Shown: piece after piece, positions 1 to 7,116 of the stretch
How positions within the stretch are numbered: the stretch's first letter is position 1
How the letters are laid out: every line of letters begins with the position of its first letter
Assembly (NCBI GenBank): GCA_042091495.1
Contig: JBELHJ010000045.1
Location: 1-18,778, forward strand
Reading direction: 5' to 3'
DNA from: JBELHJ01 sp042091495
GTDB lineage: Bacteria; Bacteroidota; Bacteroidia; Flavobacteriales; Flavobacteriaceae
Length of the DNA: 18,778 nt
The notes under the pieces: model-generated
Seen by the model: the letters and a program-made list of their open reading frames with translations, nothing else
Told to the model about the DNA's origin: nothing
The model's database searches: none
Made by a program: the position numbers and the translations under genes

Positions 1-650
1 GGGTTCATTCTTCTTACCAGCTCTGTACCTGTAGTAATATTTCCCCATTGATCACTACCTCCCATTTGAAGTTTACAACCTAAGGTTTTATGTAAATGGT
101 AAAAATCATAGCCTTGAATAAGCTGATACGTAAACTCTGTGAAAGACATTCCAACAGAACCATCATCTCCAGATAAACGTTTTTTGACAGAGTCTTTAGC
201 CATCATGTAATTGACCGTAATTCGCTTCCCAACATCTCTTGCAAAATCAATAAATGAAAAGGACTTCATCCAATCAAAATTATTAACCAATAGAGGTATG
301 TTTGGTTTATCAGAATCAAAATCTAAAAACCGAGATAACACATTTTTAATGCCCTCAACATTATGCTGAAGTGTGGTTTCGTCTAGTAAATTACGTTCAT
401 CACTTTTTCCCGAAGGGTCACCAATCATTCCTGTAGCGCCTCCAACCAATGCCACTGGTTTATGGCCTGCTCGTTCTAGATGTACCAACAAAATGATAGG
501 CACTAAACTTCCAATATGTAAAGAATCAGAGGTTGGATCAAATCCAATGTAAGCCGTTGTCATCTCTTTCTCAAGTTGCTCCTCAGTGCCAGGCATGATA
601 TCATGTACTAATCCCCTCCATTGTAATTCTTCAACAAAACTTTTTGACAT
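1..650 (-). CDS. tyrS: Tyrosine--tRNA ligase, 5' part (truncated by window edge)
   Basis: Class I aminoacyl-tRNA synthetase that charges tRNA-Tyr with tyrosine in the cytoplasm. I translated the minus strand from the ATG at 648-650; about 216 residues are visible without a stop, roughly the N-terminal half of a usual ~430-residue protein. The nucleotide-binding signature is SLHIGSLV (HIGS at residues 45-48, the HIGH equivalent), followed by GGATGMIGDPSGKSDERN near residues 64-83 and the tyrosine-pocket segments YQLIQGYDFYHL and GGSDQWGNITTG. The KMSKS loop and the S4-like RNA-binding domain would lie outside the window. The start is supported by the conserved N-terminal region and a -7 promoter-like element about 27 bases upstream. 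The gene is divergent from the epimerase gene at 739. The identification is secure. Confidence 0.96.
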   Translation of the reverse strand, partial: MSKSFVEELQWRGLVHDIMPGTEEQLEKEMTTAYIGFDPTSDSLHIGSLVPIILLVHLERAGHKPVALVGGATGMIGDPSGKSDERNLLDETTLQHNVEGIKNVLSRFLDFDSDKPNIPLLVNNFDWMKSFSFIDFARDVGKRITVNYMMAKDSVKKRLSGDDGSVGMSFTEFTYQLIQGYDFYHLHKTLGCKLQMGGSDQWGNITTGTELVRRMN

Positions 651-665
651 AATTCAGTTTATTCA

Positions 666-696
666 TTTGATTTGGACAAATATATGTTTATCGTTG
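666..696 (+). promoter_or_regulatory. Putative Bacteroidota-type promoter for the epimerase gene
   Basis: TTTG at 666-669 is followed after 19 bases by TATCGTTG at 689-696, one mismatch from the Bacteroidota -7 consensus TAnnTTTG. The spacing falls in the range described for flavobacterial promoters. Transcription would start near 703, about 35 bases before the epimerase ATG. This is consensus matching only. Confidence 0.45.
677..684 (-). promoter_or_regulatory. Putative -7 element for tyrS
   Basis: On the minus strand these bases read TATATTTG, a full match to TAnnTTTG, ending 27 bases upstream of the tyrS ATG. No good TTG or TTTG lies at the expected -33 distance. It sits between the two elements of the proposed epimerase promoter, so the divergent promoters would overlap. 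Confidence 0.4.
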
Positions 697-738
697 CAAA
701 GACGAAAAGACTATTACAAAAAAGACTATTTTAGAGTT

Positions 739-1508
739 ATGATATTAGTTACCGGAGGAACTGGACTTGTTGGTGCTCATTTGCTTTATCAGCTGTGTTT
801 GAGTCACGACAACATAAGAGCTACCTTTAGAAAACCTGAAAAGCTAGAAGAAACTCAACGTGTATTTTCCTATTACACAAAAAACTCATCTGAATTATTC
901 TCTAAAATTGAATGGGTAAAAGCAGACATTACAAATATCCCTGAACTCGAAGACGCTTTTTTGAAAATTACTCAAGTATATCATTGTGCGGCATTAGTAA
1001 CCTTTGAACCAGACAAATATTTTGATTTAAGAAAAACTAATATTGAGGGAACAGCCAATATAGTCAATCTATGTATTGAAAATCAAATCGATAAACTTTG
1101 CTATGTGAGTTCCATAGCTGCACTGGGTGAAGAAGCTAATCCTGAAACACCAATTAGTGAAACTTCTGAATGGAATACAGATAAAGACCACAATGTTTAC
1201 GCAATAAGCAAACACGGTGCAGAATTAGAAGTTTGGCGAGGTACCCAAGAAGGTCTTAATGCCATTATTGTAAACCCAGGGGTTATTATAGGTGCTGGGT
1301 TCTGGAACCACGGAGGAGGTGCTAGTCTATTTAAAAAAGCTTTTAAAGGAATTTCATACTACAGCACTGGGAATACAGGATTTATAGATGTTGCCGATTT
1401 AATAAAAATCATGGAATATCTCATGAAAAATTCACAACCAAATGAAAATTATATTTGTATTAGTTCGCATCTAACTTTTAAAGCATTCTTTGATTTATTA
1501 TGTGTTGA
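739..1508 (+). CDS. NAD(P)-dependent epimerase/dehydratase family protein (3' end lost in N gap)
   Basis: Extended short-chain dehydrogenase/reductase with an N-terminal Rossmann fold. From the ATG at 739 it begins MILVTGGTGLVGAHLL, with the dinucleotide-binding GGTGLVG at about residues 5-11. The catalytic residues are Ser124/125 in YVSSIAAL and the Tyr154-x3-Lys158 pair in YAISK. The open frame extends upstream to 586, but that part lies inside tyrS on the other strand and precedes the GxxGxxG motif, so 739 is the better start. About 256 residues are visible; the usual length of this group is 320-340, so some 70-80 C-terminal residues, including part of the substrate domain, are hidden by the gap. 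The substrate (nucleotide sugar, aldehyde or dihydroflavonol-like compound) cannot be told from the sequence. Confidence 0.9.
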
Positions 1509-1608
1509 NNNNNNNNNNNNNNNNNNNNNNNNNNNNNNNNNNNNNNNNNNNNNNNNNNNNNNNNNNNNNNNNNNNNNNNNNNNNNNNNNNNNNNNNNNNN
1601 NNNNNNNN
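1509..1608. other. Assembly gap of exactly 100 N
   Basis: A run of exactly 100 undetermined bases separates the unfinished 3' ends of two convergent genes. A round 100 is the usual placeholder for a gap of unknown size. The epimerase probably lacks about 70-80 residues and the dihydroorotase about 40-60, which together need more than 300 bases, so the true gap is probably larger than 100 bases. Translations that read through it are not meaningful. Confidence 0.97.
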
Positions 1609-2752
1609 ATCCAGGCTTTATAAAACCTCTTTTTTCAACATCAAAAAGAATTGCTGGATTGTGACACATTTTTTCAACAATTTTCTCAAGAGATATTACA
1701 CCCTTGTGAAAATTTTCTAACATAGCTGGCAAAGCGTGTTGTACAAGTGGTCCTCCTGAGGGTGCCTTTAAATAAGAGTTGTTTTTTTCTTCTAATGTGT
1801 GTGGTGCATGATCTGTAGCAATAACATCTATACGATCATCTAATAAAGCTTTCCACAACCCATCTCTATCATTGACAGACTTGACGGCAGGATTCCATTT
1901 AATATGAGTTCCTTTTTTGTCATAATCTGTATCTGTAAACCACAGATGATGAATACAAACTTCGGCAGTTATCTTTTTCTCAGACAAAGGAATCTTATTA
2001 GTAAATAAGTTTGTTTCTTTGGCAGTAGATAAGTGAAAAACGTGTAATCTAGCCCCTGTTTCTTTAGCCAATTTAATTGCTCTAGAAGACGAGAGATAAC
2101 AGGCATCCTCACTTCTTATTATTGGGTGATATTTTATTGGAATATCGTCACCAAATAGTTCAATGTGTTTTTTTGTATTTAAACGAATGGTTTCCTCATC
2201 CTCACAATGAACAGCTATGAGTAAATCAGTACTACTGAAAATTTTCCTAAGAACGTCTGGATTATCAACTAGCATATTACCAGTAGATGATCCTAAAAAT
2301 AATTTAAGTGCAGCAACTTCTTTTGGGTTTACTTTTAAAATTTCATCTAAATTATCGTTTGTTCCTCCAAACATAAAAGAATAATTAGCATAAGAAGTTG
2401 CTTTTGCAACAGCAAACTTATCATCTAAAGCTTCAATAGTTGTTGTCTGTGGATTCGTGTTAGGCATTTCTATAAAAGATGTAATTCCCCCGGCAATAGC
2501 AGCTTTTGATTCTGAACCTATATTAGCTTTATGTGTTAACCCCGGCTCTCTAAAGTGAACTTGATCATCTATAACCCCTGGTAATACAAAGTTTCCTTCT
2601 GCATCAATGATATTATCATTTGGTTTGGCACTAATAGACTCAGAGACTTCAATAATCTTATAATCATCTATTAAAATATCACCCTCAAATATTGCGCCCT
2701 CATTTACAATTTTAGCATGTTTTATTAGAGTTCTTTGCATTTGGTTTATCAT
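1609..2752 (-). CDS. pyrC: Dihydroorotase, class I-like (3' end lost in N gap)
   Basis: Amidohydrolase-superfamily enzyme that interconverts N-carbamoyl-aspartate and dihydroorotate in pyrimidine synthesis. About 381 residues are visible from the ATG at 2750-2752; the family usually has 420-450. Expected metal-site residues are Lys150 (LKLFLGSSTG, carboxylated lysine), His182 (AVHCEDE), His240 (LHVFHLST) and Asp314 (VIATDHAPH). In the first motif, IDDQVHFREPGLTHK, Gln64 stands where the family HxH has its first His; His66 and the substrate-binding Arg68 are kept. I believe this Gln occurs in other flavobacterial homologues, so it does not prove inactivity. The start overlaps the stop of the upstream glycosyltransferase gene in an ATGA quartet, which supports this ATG over the in-frame ATG at 2740. 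The C-terminus is missing. Confidence 0.92.
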
Positions 2753-3471
2753 TTATTAAAAATACTTATTAATTTCATTTTAACTACTCCGATTACAGCC
2801 TCTGAAATAATCCCTTTAGACATTTTAGATTGCCCTTTAACACGATCAGTAAAGATAATAGGAACCTCAACTATTTTATATTTTTTTAGGTATGTTTGAA
2901 ATTTCATTTCAATTTGAAAAGCATAGCCTACAAACTGAATATTATTAAAGTCAATATTTTGTAAAACATGTCTTTTTATACATACAAAACCTGCTGTAGT
3001 ATCATAAATTTTCATTCCTGTAATTACCCTTACATAAATTGAAGCAAAGTAAGACAATAATATTCTCCCCAGAGGCCAATTAACTACATTTATCCCCTTA
3101 AGATACCTAGACCCAATTGCAAAATCTGCACCTCCATTTTTACAAGAATTGTACAACCTAATTAAGTCTTTAGGATCATGAGAAAAATCGGCATCCATCT
3201 CGAAAACATACTCATAATGATTATCTAAAGCCCATTTAAAACCATGAATATAAGCTGTTCCAAGTCCAGATTTCTCAGAACGTTCTTCAAGGTAAAGCAC
3301 ATTTTTATATTTAAACTGCAAAGATTTTACTTTAGATGAAGTCCCATCTGGAGAATTATCATCAACAACTAAAATATCAAAATCCTTGTCTTGACTTAAG
3401 ACAGCTTCTATAATAGCTTCAATATTTTCAAGTTCATTGTAAGTTGGAATTATAACCAGAGCATCACTCAT
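2749..3471 (-). CDS. Polyprenol monophosphomannose synthase-like glycosyltransferase (GT2, DPM1 type)
   Basis: A GT-A fold family 2 glycosyltransferase of 240 residues, which transfers a sugar (in the named family, mannose from GDP-mannose) to a polyprenyl phosphate at the cytoplasmic face of the membrane. The N-terminus ALVIIPTYNELENI is the nucleotide-sugar binding strand, followed by VDDNSPDGT near residue 37 and the metal-binding DADFSHDP near residue 93, then AIGSRYL and a GMKIYDTTAGF segment typical of DPM1-like enzymes. There are no C-terminal transmembrane helices, so it is a catalytic-domain-only form. It is first in a two-gene unit with pyrC; the stop TGA and the next ATG overlap (ATGA), which suggests translational coupling. 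The acceptor and sugar are inferred from the family. Confidence 0.88.
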   Translation of the reverse strand: MSDALVIIPTYNELENIEAIIEAVLSQDKDFDILVVDDNSPDGTSSKVKSLQFKYKNVLYLEERSEKSGLGTAYIHGFKWALDNHYEYVFEMDADFSHDPKDLIRLYNSCKNGGADFAIGSRYLKGINVVNWPLGRILLSYFASIYVRVITGMKIYDTTAGFVCIKRHVLQNIDFNNIQFVGYAFQIEMKFQTYLKKYKIVEVPIIFTDRVKGQSKMSKGIISEAVIGVVKMKLISIFNK

Positions 3472-3485
3472 TCAAAAAATTTTAA

Positions 3486-3512
3486 CAAAAGTAACAAAAT
3501 CAAAATCCCAAA
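3486..3512 (-). promoter_or_regulatory. Putative promoter for the glycosyltransferase-pyrC unit
   Basis: On the minus strand, TACTTTTG (3493-3486) matches the -7 consensus TAnnTTTG and lies 14 bases from the glycosyltransferase ATG. A TTTG at 3512-3509 is separated from it by only 15 bases, short of the usual 17-23, so the -33 assignment is weak. Confidence 0.4.
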
Positions 3513-3560
3513 TTAGAAAATCTGTAAAAAGAGCATAAATAATTTTATATTTTTACTGCC

Positions 3561-4202
3561 ATGATAAGAGGAATTCTAACCAATGATTTTTTTACTTTAG
3601 GAATTATACTTTGTTTAATTTTAATATCTAGTTCAAAGCTATTTTTCAACAACTCTTTTTTTTTATTTTTCAATCATTGTATCTCGCTCAAAATTTTCAG
3701 ATTTAATAGTCAAACTCCATATTTAAAAACAGGATTTAAAATTTTATTGGATTTTAATTTTGTTTTAACAATGGTTATGTGCTTTGTTGCCTTTAATAAT
3801 AACACAAGTGATGTTTTTAAACTTGATTATATAATTTGGCTTAAACCATTAATTCTATTATGTTTTTTTTTAATTATTAAACATCTCATTGAGAAACTAA
3901 CTGCAATCATTTTTGATATCGAAAAAATATATTTTTCATACCAATCTAGAAGAAATGAATTTATACGTTTGATTGGTATTCTTATTATTCCTTTAATTAT
4001 TTTAATGAGTTATAACCATAATTACAACTCAAATTTCATTATCCTTGCCATTATTTTATTAGTAATTATCTATGGGTACGGACTGTATGTTTCATTAAAT
4101 TCATCAAAGAATGGAATAATGAAGTATTTTTTTTATTTTATTTTGTACCTTTGCGCCTTAGAAATAAGCCCTTATATCGTAGTATATAAGGTTTTGTTTT
4201 AA
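3561..4202 (+). CDS. DUF4271-like multi-pass membrane protein
   Basis: A very hydrophobic 213-residue protein with about six predicted membrane helices: near residues 10-30, 60-80, 92-112, 134-150, 155-177 and 188-210. No catalytic motif is visible. Length, helix pattern and position directly before hemD match the DUF4271 family as I recall it from Flavobacteriia; this was not searched. The ATG at 3561 starts directly before the first helix. The gene ends 23 bases before hemD on the same strand, so the two are probably co-transcribed. It is richer in A+T than its neighbours and holds three T tracts of 8-9 bases inside the coding sequence. The function is unknown; the hemD link may mean a role in heme or porphyrin supply, but that is inference. 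Confidence 0.7.
   Translation: MIRGILTNDFFTLGIILCLILISSSKLFFNNSFFLFFNHCISLKIFRFNSQTPYLKTGFKILLDFNFVLTMVMCFVAFNNNTSDVFKLDYIIWLKPLILLCFFLIIKHLIEKLTAIIFDIEKIYFSYQSRRNEFIRLIGILIIPLIILMSYNHNYNSNFIILAIILLVIIYGYGLYVSLNSSKNGIMKYFFYFILYLCALEISPYIVVYKVLF
4146..4153 (+). promoter_or_regulatory. Possible internal -7 element for hemD
   Basis: TACCTTTG, a full match to TAnnTTTG and followed by C as often seen, lies within the 3' end of the DUF4271 gene, 72 bases before the hemD ATG. No TTTG or TTG is found at the -33 distance. It could give hemD expression independent of the upstream gene. Confidence 0.3.
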
Positions 4203-4225
4203 AATACTTTTAAACCAATCGTATT

Positions 4226-4969
4226 ATGAAGGTAAAAACCATTCTAGTTTCTCAACCTGAACCAAAAGCTGAACACTCACCATACTTTGATTTACAAGAA
4301 AAACAAAAGGTAAAAGTTGACTTTAGACCTTTTATTCATGTTGAGGGAGTTCCTGCTAAAGAAATTAGACAACAAAAAGTTGACTTAAACAACTACACCG
4401 CAATCATTTTAACTAGCAGAAATGCTGTTGATCATTTTTTTAGAATTGCAGAAGAAATGAGATACAAGGTACCTGATACTTTGAAATATTTTTGCCAGTC
4501 TGAAGCCGTCGCGTTCTACTTACAAAAATATGTTGTTTACAGAAAACGTAAAATTTATGTTGGGAAAAGAACTTTTAATGATCTAGCTCCGATGATTAAA
4601 AAGTACAAAGATGAATCTTTTCTTTTACCATCTACCGATAAATTAAAGCCAATTGTTCCAGAGATTCTTAATGATTTAGGAGTTAATTGGCAACAAGCTG
4701 TTTTGTATAAAACTGTAATAAGTGACTTATCTGATTTAGAAAACGTTTTTTATGATGTGCTCGTTTTCTTTAGTCCATCTGGAATTGAATCATTATTTCA
4801 AAACTTCCCTAACTTTAAACAGAATAATACTAGGATTGCCGTTTTTGGTAATACAACAATCGAAGCTGTTAAAAATAAAGGATTACGTGTAGATATTGCT
4901 GCACCTACTCCAGAAACGCCTTCAATGACTATGGCTCTTGAAAAATATATTAAAGAAGTAAATAAATAA
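4226..4969 (+). CDS. hemD: Uroporphyrinogen-III synthase
   Basis: This enzyme cyclises hydroxymethylbilane with inversion of ring D to give uroporphyrinogen III, the common precursor of heme and sirohaem; it is cytoplasmic. The 247-residue length is typical. The family has poorly conserved sequence, but the characteristic segments are present: an N-terminal KTILVSQPEP strand, the YTAIILTSRNAVDHFF segment near residue 55, LPSTDKLKPIVPEIL near residue 134, VFFSPSGIESLF near residue 185, and a late TRIAVFGNTTIEAV followed by APTPETPSM. Together these give the two-domain HemD pattern. It starts 23 bases after the DUF4271 gene and ends just before the terminator shared with pckA. Confidence 0.88.
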   Translation: MKVKTILVSQPEPKAEHSPYFDLQEKQKVKVDFRPFIHVEGVPAKEIRQQKVDLNNYTAIILTSRNAVDHFFRIAEEMRYKVPDTLKYFCQSEAVAFYLQKYVVYRKRKIYVGKRTFNDLAPMIKKYKDESFLLPSTDKLKPIVPEILNDLGVNWQQAVLYKTVISDLSDLENVFYDVLVFFSPSGIESLFQNFPNFKQNNTRIAVFGNTTIEAVKNKGLRVDIAAPTPETPSMTMALEKYIKEVNK

Positions 4970-4970
4970 T

Positions 4971-5001
4971 AAAAAAGCCAGATATAATGTCTGGCTTTTT
5001 T
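4971..5001. terminator. Bidirectional intrinsic terminator between hemD and pckA
   Basis: A perfect 12-bp inverted repeat (AAAAAAGCCAGA at 4971-4982 and its complement at 4990-5001) encloses a 7-base loop. On each strand the GCCAGA core ends in a run of T, so it can terminate both convergent transcripts. It begins one base after the hemD stop and ends three bases before the pckA stop. Confidence 0.93.
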
Positions 5002-5004
5002 ATT

Positions 5005-6618
5005 CTATTCCTTTTTATTGGGTGCTCCCTTCAATATTTGAATATCTGTACCCTTTTCAAATTTTTGAAAATTTTCATAAAATGCATCTACTAGAGTATA
5101 AGCCGTTTTATAATAAGCTTCATCATTATTCCAAGTTTTTCTCGGACTTAAAATTTCATCAGGAATATTTGGGCACGTTCTTGGTTGCTTAACATTAAAT
5201 ACTGAATGAATATGATAATTGTCTTTATTACTTTTTTCAAGTGAACCGTCTAGAGCAGCGTTAATTAGAGCCCGTGTGTATTTAAGTTTAATACGTTTAC
5301 CAACACCAAATCTCCCTCCGGACCAGCCTGTGTTTACCAACCATACATTTACATTATTATTCTCCATTTTATCAATCAACATCTTAGCATATTTAGCTGG
5401 ATGCAATGGCATAAATGGTGCACCAAAACAAGCAGAAAATTCTGGCCTAGGTTCCAATACACCTTCTTCTGTACCGGCTACTTTTGCTGTATAACCTGAA
5501 ATAAAGTGATAAGCAACTTGACTTGCATTTAGTTTGGAAATAGGCGGAAGTACACCAAATGCATCAGCTGTGAGAAAAAATATATGTTTAGGGTTACTAG
5601 CTAAAGATGGTATTTTAATGTTAGCCAGATAATTTATTGGATAACTAACCCTAGTATTCTGAGTAATACTGGTGTCTGAAAAATTTACAACCCCTTGACT
5701 ATCTGTTATAACATTCTCAAGAAGTGCACCTTCTTTGATGGCATCGTAAATTTCAGGTTCTGAATCAGGGTCAAGATTAATTACTTTGGCATAACAACCC
5801 CCTTCAAAATTAAAAATTTCATTATTACTTGTCCATCCGTGTTCATCGTCACCAACTAATTGTCTTGATGCATCTGTTGAAAGTGTGGTCTTTCCGGTAC
5901 CAGAAAGACCAAAAAAAATAGCGGCTTCACCATTTGCTCCCGAATTAACACTGCAATGCATGGGAAGAACGTTAAAATTTGTTGGAAGTGTGAAATTTAA
6001 AACTGAAAACATAGCTTTTTTAATCTCTCCTGTATACCCAGACCCTCCAATTAAAATTATTTTTTTGGTAAAATTAATAATTGAAAAATTAGAACTTCTA
6101 GTTCCATCTTGAGCAGAGTTAGCTTTAAAACTAGGAATATTAATTACAGTCCATTCGGGTTCAAACGAATATAATTCATTCACTTCTGGTCTTAAAAACA
6201 TATTATATACAAAAAGATTACTCCAGCTATATTCATTTATAACTCTTATTGGGACCCTATACGATTTATGAGCACTCGCATAACAATCTCTTACAAAAAG
6301 TTCTTTCCCAGCAATAAAATCAATTATTTTATTGTGAAGCTCATCAAAAGCTGAAGCATCGAATGGAATATTAATAATTCCCCAATCAATACTTGTTTCA
6401 GTTAACTCGTCTTTAACTATATACCTATCTTTAGGAGAACGTCCTGTGAATGCACCCGTAAGTACTGAAAGTGCTCCAGAGCTTGTTCTTATCGCTTGGC
6501 CTTTACTCAAAGCAAACGATGATAGCTCGGAAGGAGATAATTGATAATGAACATGAGAATTTTTTATTCCATAGGAATTTAACGAAATCGTTTTCGTAAT
6601 TGTATCCATGTTATCCAT
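5005..6618 (-). CDS. pckA: Phosphoenolpyruvate carboxykinase (ATP)
   Basis: This enzyme converts oxaloacetate and ATP to phosphoenolpyruvate, CO2 and ADP, the first committed step of gluconeogenesis. At 537 residues it has the length of the ATP-using family. Visible signatures are the substrate segment GAFTGRSPKDRYIV near residue 54, the kinase-1a P-loop GLSGTGKTTLS with Lys243, the FEGGCYAK segment, the FFLTADAFGVLPP segment, and the C-terminal LVNTGWSGGRFGVGKRI. The first ATG (6616-6618) is followed closely by a second at 6609; either could be used. A -7 element lies 26 bases upstream. It converges on hemD through the shared terminator. The assignment is secure. Confidence 0.97.
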   Translation of the reverse strand: MDNMDTITKTISLNSYGIKNSHVHYQLSPSELSSFALSKGQAIRTSSGALSVLTGAFTGRSPKDRYIVKDELTETSIDWGIINIPFDASAFDELHNKIIDFIAGKELFVRDCYASAHKSYRVPIRVINEYSWSNLFVYNMFLRPEVNELYSFEPEWTVINIPSFKANSAQDGTRSSNFSIINFTKKIILIGGSGYTGEIKKAMFSVLNFTLPTNFNVLPMHCSVNSGANGEAAIFFGLSGTGKTTLSTDASRQLVGDDEHGWTSNNEIFNFEGGCYAKVINLDPDSEPEIYDAIKEGALLENVITDSQGVVNFSDTSITQNTRVSYPINYLANIKIPSLASNPKHIFFLTADAFGVLPPISKLNASQVAYHFISGYTAKVAGTEEGVLEPRPEFSACFGAPFMPLHPAKYAKMLIDKMENNNVNVWLVNTGWSGGRFGVGKRIKLKYTRALINAALDGSLEKSNKDNYHIHSVFNVKQPRTCPNIPDEILSPRKTWNNDEAYYKTAYTLVDAFYENFQKFEKGTDIQILKGAPNKKE

Positions 6619-6643
6619 AAAAACATAATTAGGTTATACTTAA

Positions 6644-6651
6644 CAAATGTA
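6644..6651 (-). promoter_or_regulatory. Putative -7 element for pckA
   Basis: The minus strand reads TACATTTG, a full match to TAnnTTTG, in the 39-base space between the DUF423 gene stop and the pckA ATG. No clear -33 TTG is seen at 17-23 bases. It suggests pckA has its own promoter rather than relying on the gene upstream. Confidence 0.45.
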
Positions 6652-6657
6652 AATGAA

Positions 6658-7050
6658 TTATTTTTTATTTCTGTTATTAAGAAGATTTATAATTAAAATG
6701 AGCCAAGCCATCAAAAGGCAAGTCCCGCCTAATGGGGTTAAAAACACAAAAAACTTAGGTTTAAATGCTAATAAATCTTTAAGTGCTAAAATATAAATTG
6801 AGCCAGAAAAAAGGAAAACACCAAATACAGTTAGGTATTGAATCCATTTAAATTTTGAATTTGTCAAAAAGTTTTGAACTGCTAGAAACAATAAAAAAAA
6901 CGCATGATAAATTTGGTATCTAACCCCTATTTCAAATGAATCTATTTGTGTTGGAGAAAGTTGATTCTTTAATAAATGTGACACAAATGCCCCAAGTAAA
7001 ACGGCCAAAAAACCAAAAATAGAACCCCATATAGCAGCTGACTTTTTCAT
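6658..7050 (-). CDS. DUF423 family small membrane protein
   Basis: A 130-residue protein with four predicted membrane helices, near residues 6-25, 45-62, 70-90 and 98-122. The N-terminus AAIWGSIFGFLAVLLGAFVSHLL and the following IGVRYQIYHAFFLLFLA, with the conserved Tyr-His pair, match the DUF423/YgdD-like family. Its biochemical role is not established. It is upstream of pckA on the same strand with a 39-base space that has its own -7 element, so co-transcription is uncertain. The ATG at 7048-7050 starts immediately before the first helix. Confidence 0.82.
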   Translation of the reverse strand: MKKSAAIWGSIFGFLAVLLGAFVSHLLKNQLSPTQIDSFEIGVRYQIYHAFFLLFLAVQNFLTNSKFKWIQYLTVFGVFLFSGSIYILALKDLLAFKPKFFVFLTPLGGTCLLMAWLILIINLLNNRNKK

Positions 7051-7116
7051 TAAAATATTATATTACTTAATTATATTTACAAATATTAGAAGCTAAACTA
7101 ACTAAGTTAATTCAAT

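Noticed and set aside
586..738. N-terminal extension of the epimerase frame
   Set aside because: It lies partly over tyrS on the other strand, precedes the GxxGxxG motif by about 50 residues and lacks family resemblance; the ATG at 739 fits better.
1490..1720. Open frame running through the N gap
   Set aside because: More than a third of it is N, and the rest lies antisense to pyrC or inside the epimerase gene.
5219..5494. 91-codon frame on the plus strand inside pckA
   Set aside because: It is antisense to well-conserved pckA sequence and has no recognisable domain, so it is a shadow frame.
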